The notes beneath the pieces were generated by a model that was not told the origin of the DNA, did not search any database, and was given only the letters and a program-made list of their open reading frames with translations. Both the position numbers and the translations under genes were made by a program. From Roseibium sp. HPY-6 (GTDB lineage: Bacteria; Pseudomonadota; Alphaproteobacteria; Rhizobiales; Stappiaceae), in contig NZ_JBEWCD010000002.1 in assembly GCF_040530035.1 (NCBI RefSeq), positions 2,835,793 to 2,899,792 of the forward strand: a stretch of DNA of 64,000 bases, given 5' to 3'. This document shows positions 1 through 10,086 of the stretch, one piece after another; within the stretch, counting starts at the first letter, position 1; each line of letters starts with the position of its first letter.

Positions 1-1
1 C

Positions 2-451
2 GACGGACTGCACCAGGCAGCCGGATTTCCTGAAGACAGGCTGATTGAGATCCACGGCAATTCCACATATGCGACATGTCTTGATTGCGGACAGCGCGCC
101 GAACTTGACGAACAGCGCGCGGCGGTTGCTTCGGGCAGCAGCCCCCGGTGCGAGTCTTGCGGTGGCATGCTGAAGGCCGCTGTCATCAATTTTGGTCAGC
201 AAATGCCGGAGATGGAAATGAAGCGTGCATTTGAAGCGGCACAGAACTGTGATCTTTTTCTGGTTCTCGGATCTTCGCTTGTGGTCCATCCCGCTGCACA
301 ATTGCCTGTGGCGGCTGTCCGGTATCGTGCCGAACTGGTGATTCTCAATTCACAAGAAACGCCACTGGATTCACTCGCTTCTACTGTCATTCGGACACCA
401 TTGGCGCAAACTTTTGCAAATTTTTCCGAAGAAATTGATCAAAACACGTAA
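2..451 (+). CDS. Sir2-family NAD-dependent protein deacylase, C-terminal part (5' end outside window)
   Basis: The open frame runs in from the left edge and ends at a TAA. Its first residues, DGLHQAAG, match the sirtuin NIDGLH motif, and the HGN motif containing the catalytic histidine follows. Next come two Cys pairs (CLDC and CESC) that would hold the structural zinc, then a segment equivalent to the usual RPxVVxFGE stretch, here KAAVINFGQQMP. The end contains the GSSL/VxPAA and ILN motifs that bind NAD. Known family role: NAD-dependent removal of acyl groups from lysine. An ATG at 167 lies inside the domain, after the catalytic histidine, so it is not the real start. Only about 149 residues are visible; the Rossmann-fold start (GAGxS) lies upstream of the window. 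The substrate cannot be told. Confidence 0.88.
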   Translation, partial: DGLHQAAGFPEDRLIEIHGNSTYATCLDCGQRAELDEQRAAVASGSSPRCESCGGMLKAAVINFGQQMPEMEMKRAFEAAQNCDLFLVLGSSLVVHPAAQLPVAAVRYRAELVILNSQETPLDSLASTVIRTPLAQTFANFSEEIDQNT

Positions 452-589
452 ATGGTCTGTGGTTAGTTCCACAATTTCGCTTCTCGCTATAAGTCGCAAT
501 GTTATCCTTTTATTAGGAATCGGCCGTTGGGTGAGTCGTAATTTGCCTCCGGCCTAATGATGCGGACCTAAAGACGGGACAAAATCGCT

Positions 590-1171
590 ATGGGGGTTAA
601 AACCGCACGGGAACCCCGCGCGCTCGATACGGTGGCAGACGATGTTGCCGTCGATGTATTCGAGATCGCCGGAACAATAAAATGGTTCGATGTGGGCAAG
701 GGCTATGGCTTTATCGTACCGGACAGCGGTGACGGTGACATTCTTCTGCATGTGACCTGTCTCAGGCGGGACGGCTACCAGACGGCGTATGAGGGTGCGC
801 GGGTCGTCTGCGAAGTGCTCGACAGGCCACGCGGGCTGCAGGCCTTTCGTATCCTGTCGATGGACGAGACAACGGCAACACATCCTTCGCAGCTGCCGCC
901 CTCCAGAACGCATGTGCAGGTCGTTCCCGAAGGCGGGTTCGAAAAGGCGACCGTCAAATGGTTCAATCGGGTTAAGGGCTTCGGCTTCCTGACCCAGGGC
1001 GAGGGGACCGAAGACATCTTCATCCACATGGAAACGTTGCGCCGCTTCGGCATTACCGAACTGCGGCCGGGTCAGGACGTGCTTGTGCGTTTCGGTCAGG
1101 GGCCAAAGGGGCGCATGGCCGCTGAAATCCGGCCGATTGGGGCAGGGACCCACATTCCTGCATCACACTGA
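590..1171 (+). CDS. Double cold-shock-domain protein
   Basis: A 193-residue protein with two cold-shock domains: one at about residues 27-90 (GTIKWF then KGYGFI) and one at about 119-185 (ATVKWF then KGFGFL, DIFIHM). These are the RNP1/RNP2-type motifs by which the family binds single-stranded RNA or DNA. Two-domain proteins of about 190 residues are common in alphaproteobacteria, where single-domain CspA proteins also occur. The linker between the domains is Pro/Ser/Thr-rich. The second domain is closer to consensus than the first, which has DILLHV in place of D-F-H. The gene stands alone and is followed by a clear intrinsic terminator. Likely an RNA chaperone; the condition of use is not evident. 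Confidence 0.9.
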   Translation: MGVKTAREPRALDTVADDVAVDVFEIAGTIKWFDVGKGYGFIVPDSGDGDILLHVTCLRRDGYQTAYEGARVVCEVLDRPRGLQAFRILSMDETTATHPSQLPPSRTHVQVVPEGGFEKATVKWFNRVKGFGFLTQGEGTEDIFIHMETLRRFGITELRPGQDVLVRFGQGPKGRMAAEIRPIGAGTHIPASH

Positions 1172-1201
1172 CAAATTTTGCTTGGATGAGTTTCGACTGC
1201 C

Positions 1202-1225
1202 GGCCGGACTTGATCCGGCCTTTTT
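1202..1225 (+). terminator. Intrinsic terminator after the cold-shock gene
   Basis: A perfect 7-bp stem, GGCCGGA / TCCGGCC, with a 5-nt loop is followed directly by five T residues. It lies 30 bp after the cold-shock stop codon and reads correctly on the plus strand. Confidence 0.85.
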
Positions 1226-1296
1226 GTTTGCCGAAGCTGGTGCCCGCATATATCCCCGACAATCGCCTCACAGCTTTCCGGCAGGCGCTTTGTGCG

Positions 1297-1334
1297 CTTA
1301 AGGTCCGGATGTCTGACTGGCCTTAAGGTTTTTT
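1297..1334 (+). terminator. Second terminator-like hairpin just before the DUF192 gene
   Basis: CTTAAGG (1297-1303) pairs with CCTTAAG (1321-1327). An inner CCGG/CTGG helix extends the stem, and GTTTTTT follows. The hairpin ends only 14 bp before the ATG of the next gene. It could be a second terminator for the upstream transcript or a leader attenuator, depending on where the DUF192 promoter lies. Confidence 0.5.
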
Positions 1335-1347
1335 CACAGGGTTCGAA

Positions 1348-1833
1348 ATGCTGTCTAAAGTCTCCCGCGCTGCTGCGCCTCTCATCGTTCTGGTTTTCGT
1401 CGTCGCAGGTTTCGCCTTTCCTGCATTCGCGCAGGACGCACAGCCCCAGTTGCCGCAAGAAGAACTGAATGTGCAGTCCGGCGAGACGGCTCATCGTTTC
1501 CAGGTCGAAATCGCCGCCACCGACCGCCAGCGTTCGCGCGGCCTGATGTTTCGCGAAGAAATGGCCGCGGATCATGGCATGCTTTTCATCTTTGAGAGCG
1601 AAGGCGATCGATACTTCTGGATGAAAAACACGCCTTTGCCGCTCGACATCATCTATATCGCCGCAAACGGCGCTATCGTCAGCATTGCGGCGGACACCAC
1701 ACCGTTTTCCGAAAAAACCATACCCTCTGGTGCACCTGCGCAATATGTCCTGGAACTGAATGCTGGAACGGCGGCAAAACTCGGGATTGATGTCGGCGAC
1801 AAGGTTTCCAGTCCCTCGATGGCTGCGGATTGA
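1348..1833 (+). CDS. DUF192 family exported protein
   Basis: A 161-residue protein with an N-terminal signal peptide (hydrophobic residues about 9-28, AFA/Q cleavage-like end). The DUF192 domain runs from about residue 45 to the end. Visible family motifs are RGLMFREEM, GMLFIF, FWMKNTPLPLDIIYI and the final ELNAG...GIDVGD. DUF192 proteins are small beta-barrel proteins, often secreted or periplasmic, with no settled biochemical function. The start is an ATG 14 bp after a hairpin with a T-tract. It is monocistronic and is followed by tRNA-Pro on the same strand. Confidence 0.88.
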   Translation: MLSKVSRAAAPLIVLVFVVAGFAFPAFAQDAQPQLPQEELNVQSGETAHRFQVEIAATDRQRSRGLMFREEMAADHGMLFIFESEGDRYFWMKNTPLPLDIIYIAANGAIVSIAADTTPFSEKTIPSGAPAQYVLELNAGTAAKLGIDVGDKVSSPSMAAD

Positions 1834-1940
1834 CTGGTAAACGCAGCCCATAAGGGACTGTTCACAAACTTCCCGGCTTCAGGTTTTTCCACTCTTGACG
1901 CCGACCACGAACACAGTTACATCCCCACAAATCAACGGAT

Positions 1941-2017
<77 letters not shown>

Positions 2018-2387
2018 TTTTTCCAAGTTTGGTAGAACTGAACGCGCTCTTGGTCCTCGTCGCAAGACCGAGGCAGATCATGCCGTCAGGGATCTGCTTG
2101 ATGTTTTGTTTTGAAAACCGACATGACTGTTGACCAGAGCGCGCGTCACGACGGCATCCTGTCGGATATCAGGCGCGAATTGGATGTGGTTGCCATCCAA
2201 GTTATTGCGCTCCTAGCAATCCGGCCGAGCCAAAAAGGCTTTACATCATCAGCAATTCAACGATCTGTTTGGGCGTGGCAAAGAGAAGACTGAGCCGCGG
2301 GAATTTTCTCAGTTTATTCCGGCTCGATCCCGTCGAAATCAAGTGTGACCCGACGCGGTTGGAAAGAAATTCATGCGATGAATGCGA
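2018..2387. other. Intergenic stretch between tRNA-Pro and nnrU, no convincing gene
   Basis: Apart from the possible terminator at its left end this stretch holds nothing recognisable. A 60-codon open frame (2111-2293, plus) has no clear ribosome-binding site and no family resemblance. No duplication of the tRNA 3' end and no integrase were seen, so it is not an evident integration site. Confidence 0.5.
2073..2112 (+). terminator. Possible terminator downstream of tRNA-Pro
   Basis: GCAGATC (2073-2079) pairs with GATCTGC (2091-2097) and is followed by a T-rich run (TTGATGTTTTGTTTTG). It lies about 55 bp past the tRNA CCA end. The stem is only 7 bp and the loop 11 nt, so this is a moderate call. 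Confidence 0.4.
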
Positions 2388-3062
2388 TTAGGCAAACGGG
2401 TCGATATCCGTTAAAACCGGATGCAGGCCCACCAAAACTCCGTAGAGCAAGAATCCCCAAAGAACTCTGATTTGAAAAGCATTCGACCGCATGACGATGC
2501 CGTGAGGAGCTGCTTTCACTAGACGTTGCAATCGGAGCCACTCTTCATTCATTTCATGCCGCCTCCTCCTATCAACCAGCTTCATGCCAAGGAGAGAAAA
2601 GAGCGCAAATGTGCCGAAGAGCACCACATGTGCCAGGTTTCCGTTCGGCGGTATGTGGGCGACGGACCAAAGTGCTGCTGAAAGCAGAATCGGATGGCGG
2701 ACATATCTCACGATCCCCGGATGTTTCGGATCAAACGAACTGTTATGCATGCCGCCAAACGAAAACGGGTTCGGAGTTGCGACGCCGAGCGTGAGGATCA
2801 GGCACGCTGGCAACATTGAGATCCGCGGTATCCAGTTCTGCCATGGCGCCCATGACCAAAGTTCGACATACGGCGCGGATCCGGCTGCGTCGATAAGCCA
2901 CCAAAGGATCAGGATCGACAACAGCGAATACGCCGCTGAAAAGCCCCGGTGGGTCAAGACGCGCACGATAACCGGCTTCACAGGCGGTCTGATCAGGATC
3001 ATATGAGATGCAAAGAAAGCAGCGAACGCGGCAATAAAATTGCCCCAAGCAACGTCAATCAT
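2388..3062 (-). CDS. nnrU: NnrU family membrane protein
   Basis: A 224-residue integral membrane protein with about six hydrophobic segments. The NnrU-type core is visible: NPFSFGG, then FDPKHPGIVRYVRHPILL, the region that resembles isoprenylcysteine methyltransferase-like membrane enzymes. In alphaproteobacteria nnrU is a partner of nitrite and NO reductase gene clusters and is needed for normal denitrification; its reaction is not known. The ATG at 3062 has GGA 7 nt upstream. The gene is transcribed away from nnrS, and a perfect TTGAC-N4-GTCAA box sits between them, about 100 bp from this start. Confidence 0.85.
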   Translation of the reverse strand: MIDVAWGNFIAAFAAFFASHMILIRPPVKPVIVRVLTHRGFSAAYSLLSILILWWLIDAAGSAPYVELWSWAPWQNWIPRISMLPACLILTLGVATPNPFSFGGMHNSSFDPKHPGIVRYVRHPILLSAALWSVAHIPPNGNLAHVVLFGTFALFSLLGMKLVDRRRRHEMNEEWLRLQRLVKAAPHGIVMRSNAFQIRVLWGFLLYGVLVGLHPVLTDIDPFA

Positions 3063-3154
3063 TTGATTTCCGGGTCATCACAAGCATCAGGGTTGCATGT
3101 GCAGCAGAGAGTGGCGAATTTTTCCTGAATTTAAAGTTCATGTTTTCTGTCGAC

Positions 3155-3168
3155 TTGACGATAGTCAA
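3155..3168. promoter_or_regulatory. NNR/DNR-type box between nnrU and nnrS
   Basis: TTGACGATAGTCAA is a perfect TTGAC-N4-GTCAA palindrome, the site type bound by NO-responsive Crp/Fnr regulators (Nnr, Dnr). It lies in the divergent nnrU/nnrS intergenic region and can serve both genes. Confidence 0.8.
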
Positions 3169-3270
3169 GACCTGCCATTGCCAACCCTGTGACGATAGAA
3201 AGCTGCCGGTGGCTGCGCAGCCGCGGTATCGGTGACTTTACAACAGGCTTGTATCCCGGAAGAGATGGTC

Positions 3271-4512
3271 ATGGCCACGATACTTCACTCTAAAAGCAGC
3301 AGCAAATTGCGCCTCTGCGCAGTTGTGCTGACCAAGGGGTTTCGGTTCTATTTCCTTTCCGCCGGCCTGTTTTCTGTTTTTGCCATGTTCGCCTGGACAG
3401 TCTGGCTGGGCGTACACGCAGCCGGGGGCGCATTCGTATCGGTTCCCATGTCCATGGCGCCGCATCTGTGGCATGCACATGAAATGGTCTACGGCTATGC
3501 GGTCGCGGTGATGGCGGGATTTTTCATTACCGCAGTGCCGAATTGGACCGGTACGGAAGAGGCCGGTGCCAAATTCGTGGCGGCAAGTGGCCTCATATGG
3601 CTGCTGGGAAGGCTAGGTGTCTGGTTTTCGAGCGCCTTTGATCCGGTAGTGGTCGCAATCGTCGATCTGGCCTTCATTCCCGTTCTGTCGACGGCAATTC
3701 TTGGGCGCCTGGCCCGGAAGTCACAGGTCAGAAACATGATCTTTCTGTTTCTGCTCAGCGCTCTGTTCCTTGGTAACCTGATGATGCACCTGGACTGGAT
3801 CGGCTGGAGCAGCGGAACAGCAGAGGCGGGCATCCGCGTTGGCGTGTTCGCAAGCGCGGCGATGATCGCAATTGTCGGCGGACGGGTCGTGCCGGCATTT
3901 ACGCGGAATGCTCTCAACAGGGACGGGTACGAAGGAGCCCTGCCGCGATCAAACGCCTGGCTGGACAGACTGGGTGTTCTTTCTGCCCTCCTGGCAACAC
4001 TCGCGGCGTTTCCGTTTGTGCCGGTGTTTTTTCTTGGCTGCATCGCATTTGCTGCTGGAGCAGCCAACCTCTTGCGACTGGCCGGGTGGAATGGTTGGGC
4101 CGTCCGCAACAGTCCGATCCTCTGGATCCTGCATCTGGCCTTTCTTTTGCTGACAGCAGGATATCTTGTCTACGGAAGCACACTGATCCTCGCCTATATG
4201 AGCGAAACGGCGGCGCTGCATCTGCTTGCGACGGGCGCCATCGGAAGCATGACACTGGCCATGATGACCCGGGCGTCGCTAGGCCATAGCGGACAGCCAT
4301 TGATCGTGAAGCGGCCGATCGTGCTTGCCTATCTAATGGTGATCGCAGCGGCCCTGATCCGAAGCTTTGGAAACCTTGCCTTCGACTATTTTGCCGTGAT
4401 GCTGATATCCGGAATGGTATGGACAGGAGCCTTTATGCTCTTTGTCTGGATCTACTTTCCAATCCTGACCCGCCCGAGGCCATTACGGCACCAGGAACAG
4501 CTGCAGCAGTGA
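3271..4512 (+). CDS. nnrS: NnrS family heme-copper membrane protein
   Basis: A 413-residue protein with about twelve hydrophobic segments and the NnrS signature PHLWHAHEMVYGY near the N-terminus, followed by GFFITAVPNWTG. NnrS proteins contain heme and copper and protect cells from NO stress; their genes accompany denitrification clusters. An ATG at 3271 was chosen because GGAAG lies 8 nt upstream. An in-frame ATG at 3265 and a GTG at 3232 are possible alternatives. The product may relieve nitrosative stress while NirS and NorCB are active. It is expected to be induced by the regulator of the box at 3155. A second box separates its end from nosR, so the nos genes have their own promoter. Confidence 0.87.
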   Translation: MATILHSKSSSKLRLCAVVLTKGFRFYFLSAGLFSVFAMFAWTVWLGVHAAGGAFVSVPMSMAPHLWHAHEMVYGYAVAVMAGFFITAVPNWTGTEEAGAKFVAASGLIWLLGRLGVWFSSAFDPVVVAIVDLAFIPVLSTAILGRLARKSQVRNMIFLFLLSALFLGNLMMHLDWIGWSSGTAEAGIRVGVFASAAMIAIVGGRVVPAFTRNALNRDGYEGALPRSNAWLDRLGVLSALLATLAAFPFVPVFFLGCIAFAAGAANLLRLAGWNGWAVRNSPILWILHLAFLLLTAGYLVYGSTLILAYMSETAALHLLATGAIGSMTLAMMTRASLGHSGQPLIVKRPIVLAYLMVIAAALIRSFGNLAFDYFAVMLISGMVWTGAFMLFVWIYFPILTRPRPLRHQEQLQQ

Positions 4513-4560
4513 CACCGTCCTTCAATGAAACATGAGTTTGGTGGTCAAATTTTTCTCTGC

Positions 4561-4574
4561 TTGACTATCGTCAA
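4561..4574. promoter_or_regulatory. NNR/DNR-type box upstream of nosR
   Basis: TTGACTATCGTCAA is a perfect TTGAC-N4-GTCAA palindrome. Its centre is 51 bp before the ATG at 4619 and 75 bp before the GTG at 4643. The same site type precedes nirE, nirS and norC at about 69 bp. Confidence 0.8.
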
Positions 4575-4642
4575 GACACTACCCGAAACGAAGACGGATT
4601 ATCGCTCCAACGTCGCGAATGACACTTGCCGGAGCGCTTAAG

Positions 4643-6859
4643 GTGCGTCCTTTCTTTCATATTTTCCGTCTTCTCAGCCTGACCGCCAGTCTGATGTTTT
4701 CCATCGCGGTCAGCCCGGTCGCCATCGCTGCCGGTGCTGAAGTCACTCGATTTCTCGATAAGATTCAGCCGGCTGAGCTGGTCCCCGGCGCAGACGGTTT
4801 CGGAAGTCTTCGGGAAGATGTTCCGGTCATACCCGCTCTTAATGGCGGCGAAACCATTGGGTGGGTCTTCCTGACCTCGGACTTTGTATCCACCACAGGA
4901 TATTCCGGCAAACCGATCCACACACTGGTCGGTGTCGATGAGGACGCCGTTGTGACCGGTGTCCGGCTGGTCAAGCATTCAGAACCGATCGTGCTGATCG
5001 GCATACCGGAGTCCAAGGTTCGAGCCGTGACGGAGGGATATGCCGGTCTTGACCTGAAAGCCGAAGCGGAAAGCGGTGGTTCCGCGCACGAACTAGATAT
5101 CATTTCCGGTGCGACGGTGACGATCATGGTCATCGACGATTCCATCGTGCGCTCCGGCCTCAAGGTTGCCCGCGCGCTTGGTCTGGGCGGATTAGCGCCC
5201 GACATCTCCGAACAGGGGCCGAAAAGGGAAATCGACTTCGGCCGCCAGGAGGTTCTCGACTGGATGACCTTGCTCGGCAACGGCTCGGTGCGCCGCATGT
5301 CACTGGACATTGCGCAGGTAAACGATGCCTTTGCCCGTCAGGGTGATGCACGCGCAATTGCGCGTCCCGAAGCCGGTCCGGACACCGACACTTTCATTGA
5401 CCTTTACATGACGCTCGCGGACGTGCCTACGATTGGCCGCTCCTTGCTGGGTGAAGACGAGTACGCCAATCTCAAGAAACGCTTGAAGGAAGGTGAGCAT
5501 GCCCTTCTTGTGATGGGGCGCGGCCGCTATTCGTTCAAGGGATCGGGATATGTTCGCGGTGGCATCTTCGACCGGATCCAGATGATCCAGCACGATGTCT
5601 CCGCACGGTTTTTCGACAAACAGCACAAACGCGTCGGTGAGATCGAGGCCGACGGCGCACCCTCGTTCGTCGAAATGGATCTTTTCGTCATTCCGGCAGA
5701 TATCGGGTTTGACCCTGCGAAGGACTTCCGATTGCAGCTCCTTGTGCAACGGGCCGTTGGACCGATTGAAAAAGTCTTCCTGACATTTGACCTCGGCTAC
5801 GAGTTGCCTGACAACTATCTGAAAACGATACCCTCCGCCGCGGCTGCAACGGGAACGAGTGCGGCTGGCAGTGCCGGTTCAGTTGTCTCCGATGAGGAAG
5901 CGGTACGGGCCCTTTGGCAACGGATCTGGACGGATCGCCAGGTCGACATCGCCGTGCTGGGCGCTGCCATCGTTTTTCTGACGCTTGTTTTCTTTTTCCA
6001 GATGCAAGTGACCCGCAATGAACGCTTCACGTTCTGGTTCCGGATCGCATTTCTGACCTTCACGCTGGTCTGGCTCGGGTGGATCGAAAACGCGCAGCTT
6101 TCTGTCGTCAATGTTATGGCGTTTTTCTCGTCACTCACGAGCGAGTTCAGCTGGGATGCCTTCCTGATGGATCCGCTGGTCTTCCTTCTGTGGTTCTCGG
6201 TTGCTGCCGCGCTGCTTTTCTGGGGAAGGGGGGCCTATTGCGGCTGGCTCTGCCCCTTCGGCGCCTTGCAGGAGTTGACGAACCGTTTGGCAAAACTGGT
6301 CCGTATTCCGCAATTCGAAGTGCCCTGGGGGCTGCATGAGCGCCTGTGGCCGCTCAAATACATGATCTTTCTGGGGCTTTTCGGCCTGTCTCTCTATTCG
6401 CTGGATGTTGCCGAACACTATGCGGAAGTCGAACCGTTCAAGACGGCGATCATCCTGAAGTTCCAGCGTGCGTGGCCGTTTGTGCTGTTCGCGGTAGCTC
6501 TTTTGGTCGCAGGCCTCTTCATCGAGCGGTTCTACTGCCGGTATCTATGCCCCCTCGGGGCGGCGTTGGCCATTCCGGCAAGGCTCAGAATGTTCGACTG
6601 GCTGAAACGCTACCGGGAGTGCGGCAATCCGTGTCACCGCTGCGCCAAGGAATGCATGGTCCAGGCCATCCATCCGGAAGGCAACATCAATCCCAACGAG
6701 TGCCTGAATTGCCTGCACTGCCAGGTTCTCTACCAGCACGATCAGAAATGTCCCGTTTGCATCAAGAAGCTCGCGAAAAGGCGCCGCTTTGAAAAGCAGA
6801 CCGGGCTTGGAAAACCGGAGGCGACAGCCAAGACGGCGGCGCCTGAGCCGGTTGCCTAA
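4643..6859 (+). CDS. nosR: NosR, polyferredoxin-flavoprotein regulator/electron donor for N2O reduction
   Basis: About 738 residues. An N-terminal signal/anchor is followed by a periplasmic FMN-binding domain. That domain carries the SGATVT flavinylation motif at about residues 155-160, whose last Thr is the expected covalent FMN site. Further on are several transmembrane helices, the [10 protein letters not shown] and [10 protein letters not shown] motifs, and a cytoplasmic tail with two 4Fe-4S clusters ([19 protein letters not shown]...CPVC). Known role: NosR passes electrons to NosZ and supports nosZ expression. The flavin would be attached by NosX encoded downstream. GTG 4643 has GGAG 8 nt upstream and box spacing like the other promoters; an ATG at 4619 has no visible ribosome-binding site but would add eight residues. 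First gene of nosRZDFYLX. Confidence 0.93.
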   Translation: MRPFFHIFRLLSLTASLMFSIAVSPVAIAAGAEVTRFLDKIQPAELVPGADGFGSLREDVPVIPALNGGETIGWVFLTSDFVSTTGYSGKPIHTLVGVDEDAVVTGVRLVKHSEPIVLIGIPESKVRAVTEGYAGLDLKAEAESGGSAHELDIISGATVTIMVIDDSIVRSGLKVARALGLGGLAPDISEQGPKREIDFGRQEVLDWMTLLGNGSVRRMSLDIAQVNDAFARQGDARAIARPEAGPDTDTFIDLYMTLADVPTIGRSLLGEDEYANLKKRLKEGEHALLVMGRGRYSFKGSGYVRGGIFDRIQMIQHDVSARFFDKQHKRVGEIEADGAPSFVEMDLFVIPADIGFDPAKDFRLQLLVQRAVGPIEKVFLTFDLGYELPDNYLKTIPSAAAATGTSAAGSAGSVVSDEEAVRALWQRIWTDRQVDIAVLGAAIVFLTLVFFFQMQVTRNERFTFWFRIAFLTFTLVWLGWIENAQLSVVNVMAFFSSLTSEFSWDAFLMDPLVFLLWFSVAAALLFWGRGAYCGWLCPFGALQELTNRLAKLVRIPQFEVPWGLHERLWPLKYMIFLGLFGLSLYSLDVAEHYAEVEPFKTAIILKFQRAWPFVLFAVALLVAGLFIERFYCRYLCPLGAALAIPARLRMFDWLKRYRECGNPCHRCAKECMVQAIHPEGNINPNECLNCLHCQVLYQHDQKCPVCIKKLAKRRRFEKQTGLGKPEATAKTAAPEPVA

Positions 6860-6888
6860 CCTTCAATGGGCAAACAAGGAGATCAGCC

Positions 6889-8799
6889 ATGAAGGAGAAA
6901 GAAAACCAAATGGGTGTGTCACGCCGGGACCTTTTGGGAGGGACGGCAAAGACGGCCGTCGTGGCCGGAATGGGCGCAGTTGCTGTAAGCGGAGCCAACC
7001 CGGCTTTTGCACAGGACGGCCATCAGAAATTCGAGATGGCGCCAGGTGAACTCGACGAATATTACGGCTTCTGGTCGTCGGGACAGACGGGTGAAGTCCG
7101 CATTCTGGGCGTTCCCTCCATGCGTGAACTCATGAGGATACCGGTATTCAACCGGTGTTCGGCAACCGGTTGGGGGCAGACGAATGAATCGCTGAAGGTT
7201 CTGACCGAAGGGCTGCTCCCGGAAACCAAGGCTTATCTCGCGGCCCAAGGCAAGGTGACCTACGACAACGGCGACCTTCACCACCCGCATATGTCTTTCA
7301 CTGACGGCACATATGACGGCCGGTATATCTTTGCAAACGACAAGGCGAACACGCGTGTTGCCCGCATCAACTGCACCACGATGAAGTGCGACAAGATCAT
7401 CGAGATCCCGAACGCACACGACATCCATGGCATGCGGCCGCAGAAGTATCCCCGGACCGGTTACATTTTCGCCAATGGTGAGCATGAAGCCCCGCTCGTC
7501 AACGACGGCAAGATCCTGGATGATCCGGACCAGTATGCCTGCATCTTCACCGCCATTGACGGCGACGAGATGAAGGTTGCCTGGCAGGTGATTGTCTCAG
7601 GCAACCTCGACAACACCGATGCCGACTACCAGGGAAAATACGCGTTTTCGACAAGCTACAACTCGGAAATGGGTACGAACCTTGCCGAGATGACCGAAAA
7701 CGAGCTGGACCACTGCGTTGTCTTCAACATCAAGGCGATTGAAGAGGCCGTCGCTGCCGGCAACTACACCGAAATGAAAGGTGTTCCGGTTGTCGATGGC
7801 CGCAAGGAGGCGAACTCCCAGTTCACGCGGTACATCCCGATCCCGAACAGCCCTCACGGCTGCAATGCCGCACCGGACAAGAAACATATCGTCATCAACG
7901 GTAAACTGTCCCCGACGGTATCGATCATCGATGTCACGAAACTTGATGCGCTCTTTGACGACAACGCCGATCCACGCTCGGCGATTGTCGGCGAACCGGA
8001 GCTTGGCCTTGGACCACTTCACACGGCATTCGACGGCAAGGGCAATTGTTTCACGACACTGTTCCTCGACAGCCAGGTCGTGAAGTGGAATATGGACAAG
8101 GCGATCCAGGCTTATGCCGGTGAAAACGTCGATCCGATCATTTCCAAAGTCGATGTGCATTATCAGCCAGGCCACAACTCCACGTCCATGGGTGAAACCG
8201 CGGAGGCGGACGGCAAGTGGCTGATTTCGATGAACAAGTTCTCCAAGGACCGGTTCCTGAATGTCGGTCCGCTGAAACCGGAGAATGAGCAGCTTATCGA
8301 TATTTCGGGCGATGAGATGACGGTGGTTCATGACGGACCGACATTTGCCGAGCCTCATGACAGCATCATCGTTCATCGTTCGAAAGTGAATCCGGCAATT
8401 GTCTGGGATCGCTCCGATCCGAGCTTCGAAGATGCCATAAAGCAGGCCGAGGCTGATGGTGTCGACCTTGAATATGCTGCCGACGTGATCCGCGACGGCA
8501 ACAAGGTTCGGGTCTACATGCACTCCGTCGCCCCGACGTTCAGCCTTGAGAAATTCACGGTGAAACAGGGCGATGAGGTGACGGTCTATGTCACCAATAT
8601 CGACGACATCGATGACCTGACGCACGGCTTCTGTCTTGCAAACTATGGTGTCGCGATGGAAGTCGGGCCGCAGGCGACCGCGTCAGTCACGTTCATTGCC
8701 GAACGTCCCGGTGTCCACTGGTTCTATTGCCAATGGTTCTGTCACGCGCTCCACATGGAAATGCGTGGCCGGATGTTTGTTGAGCCAAGAGGAGCCTGA
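6889..8799 (+). CDS. nosZ: Nitrous oxide reductase NosZ (Tat-exported, clade I)
   Basis: A 636-residue enzyme that reduces N2O to N2 in the periplasm. A twin-arginine signal (SRRDLLGG, then a hydrophobic stretch ending AFA) marks Tat export and the typical clade I form. The beta-propeller carries the histidines of the tetranuclear CuZ site, seen in [17 protein letters not shown] and [10 protein letters not shown]. The C-terminal cupredoxin domain has the CuA motif [12 protein letters not shown]. Length fits the family. The start has AAGGAGA about 7 nt upstream. It follows nosR by 29 bp and precedes the copper-maturation genes nosDFYL, so one transcript is likely. Confidence 0.97.
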   Translation: MKEKENQMGVSRRDLLGGTAKTAVVAGMGAVAVSGANPAFAQDGHQKFEMAPGELDEYYGFWSSGQTGEVRILGVPSMRELMRIPVFNRCSATGWGQTNESLKVLTEGLLPETKAYLAAQGKVTYDNGDLHHPHMSFTDGTYDGRYIFANDKANTRVARINCTTMKCDKIIEIPNAHDIHGMRPQKYPRTGYIFANGEHEAPLVNDGKILDDPDQYACIFTAIDGDEMKVAWQVIVSGNLDNTDADYQGKYAFSTSYNSEMGTNLAEMTENELDHCVVFNIKAIEEAVAAGNYTEMKGVPVVDGRKEANSQFTRYIPIPNSPHGCNAAPDKKHIVINGKLSPTVSIIDVTKLDALFDDNADPRSAIVGEPELGLGPLHTAFDGKGNCFTTLFLDSQVVKWNMDKAIQAYAGENVDPIISKVDVHYQPGHNSTSMGETAEADGKWLISMNKFSKDRFLNVGPLKPENEQLIDISGDEMTVVHDGPTFAEPHDSIIVHRSKVNPAIVWDRSDPSFEDAIKQAEADGVDLEYAADVIRDGNKVRVYMHSVAPTFSLEKFTVKQGDEVTVYVTNIDDIDDLTHGFCLANYGVAMEVGPQATASVTFIAERPGVHWFYCQWFCHALHMEMRGRMFVEPRGA

Positions 8800-8802
8800 C
8801 CA

Positions 8803-10086
8803 ATGCGTCGCACACTGCGCAATCTGGCGGAACAGTTGGGCCTACTCATCGCCACCGTGTTGGTTTGCGGACCGGCTGGTGGGGAGGAATGGTCCGTTCC
8901 GGCCGGGCAGGGTGCGTTGCAGGTCGTGATCGAACAGGCCCAGGCCGGGGACATTCTCCGGCTTGGGCCAGGGGATCATCAGGGTCCGGTAACGCTGGAC
9001 AAACCCATCACACTCGTTGGCAGTGGCAAAGCGCGGATCATAGGCAATGGAAACGGCAGTGTGATTACTGTGACCGTGCCGGATGTTACGGTGGACGGCC
9101 TGATCCTGACCGGCTCAGGCCTTTCCCACGAAACCCTTGATGCCGGCGTGAAACTAACCAAAAAAGCCCACCGGGCGATTGTCCGGAACAACAAGATCCT
9201 CAACAATCTGACCGGCGTCGATGTCCACGGTGCGCGCAATGCCACCGTTTCGAACAACTTGATTGAAGGCCGGCGTGACCTGCGCAGAAACGAGCGCGGC
9301 AACGGTATCTATGTCTGGAACGCGCCGGACCTTTTGGCGGAATACAACACGATCCGTTACGGCCGTGACGGGATCTTCGTCAACACCAGCCACAAGGACA
9401 CGTTCCGGAACAACCACTTCGAAAGTCTGCGCTTCGCAGTTCATTACATGCATGGCAACAGCGGTGTGGTGGAAAACAACGTGTCGATCGGCAACGACAT
9501 CGGCTACGCGCTGATGTTTTCGGATCGTCTCACGATACGCAACAACGTGTCGATCGGCGATCTGAAGCACGGTTTGATGTTGAACTACGCGAACCGCGCA
9601 AAGATTAGCGGCAACCATGTGTCCGGCGGCGGTGAAAAATGCCTGTTCATGTACAACGCCAACAAAAACATCGTGAAAGACAACCGTTTCGAAGGCTGCC
9701 CGATCGGCATTCACTTCACAGCCGGATCCGCCAGGAACACTTTCCAGGGCAACGCATTCATCCGTAACAGGACACAGGTGAAATATGTCGGCAGCCGGAT
9801 GCTCGACTGGAGCACGGACGGGCGCGGTAACTACTGGAGTGACCACGCTGCCTTCGACATGAATGGCGACGGTCTGGCCGATACCGCCTTTCGCCCGAAC
9901 GACTTGGTGGATCAGGTGCTGTGGACGCAGCCCTCCGCCAAGCTTCTGGTCGGCAGTCCGGCGGTCCAGCTGCTGCGCTGGACGCAGTCCCAGTTTCCGG
10001 CGCTCCTTCCCGGAGGGATCGTCGACAACGCGCCACTCATGCATCCGCCCATGCGCCGTGAACCAAATGCCGGAGTACAGGGATGA
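8803..10086 (+). CDS. nosD: NosD, periplasmic copper-site maturation protein
   Basis: A 427-residue protein with a signal peptide. The right-handed parallel beta-helix is built of repeated N-N-x-(I/V) turns (for example VRNNKILNN, VSNNLIEG, IRNNVSIG, VKDNRFEG), as in carbohydrate-binding/sugar-hydrolase repeat proteins. Known role: NosD works with the NosFY ABC transporter to assemble the CuZ centre of NosZ. It begins 3 bp after nosZ with a strong GAGGAG-like site. Its stop overlaps the ATG of nosF by 4 bp, which indicates translational coupling. Confidence 0.93.
   Translation: MRRTLRNLAEQLGLLIATVLVCGPAGGEEWSVPAGQGALQVVIEQAQAGDILRLGPGDHQGPVTLDKPITLVGSGKARIIGNGNGSVITVTVPDVTVDGLILTGSGLSHETLDAGVKLTKKAHRAIVRNNKILNNLTGVDVHGARNATVSNNLIEGRRDLRRNERGNGIYVWNAPDLLAEYNTIRYGRDGIFVNTSHKDTFRNNHFESLRFAVHYMHGNSGVVENNVSIGNDIGYALMFSDRLTIRNNVSIGDLKHGLMLNYANRAKISGNHVSGGGEKCLFMYNANKNIVKDNRFEGCPIGIHFTAGSARNTFQGNAFIRNRTQVKYVGSRMLDWSTDGRGNYWSDHAAFDMNGDGLADTAFRPNDLVDQVLWTQPSAKLLVGSPAVQLLRWTQSQFPALLPGGIVDNAPLMHPPMRREPNAGVQG

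Noticed and set aside
2111..2293. 60-codon open frame after tRNA-Pro
   Set aside because: No clear ribosome-binding site, no recognisable motif, and the frame overlaps the possible terminator region of the tRNA gene.
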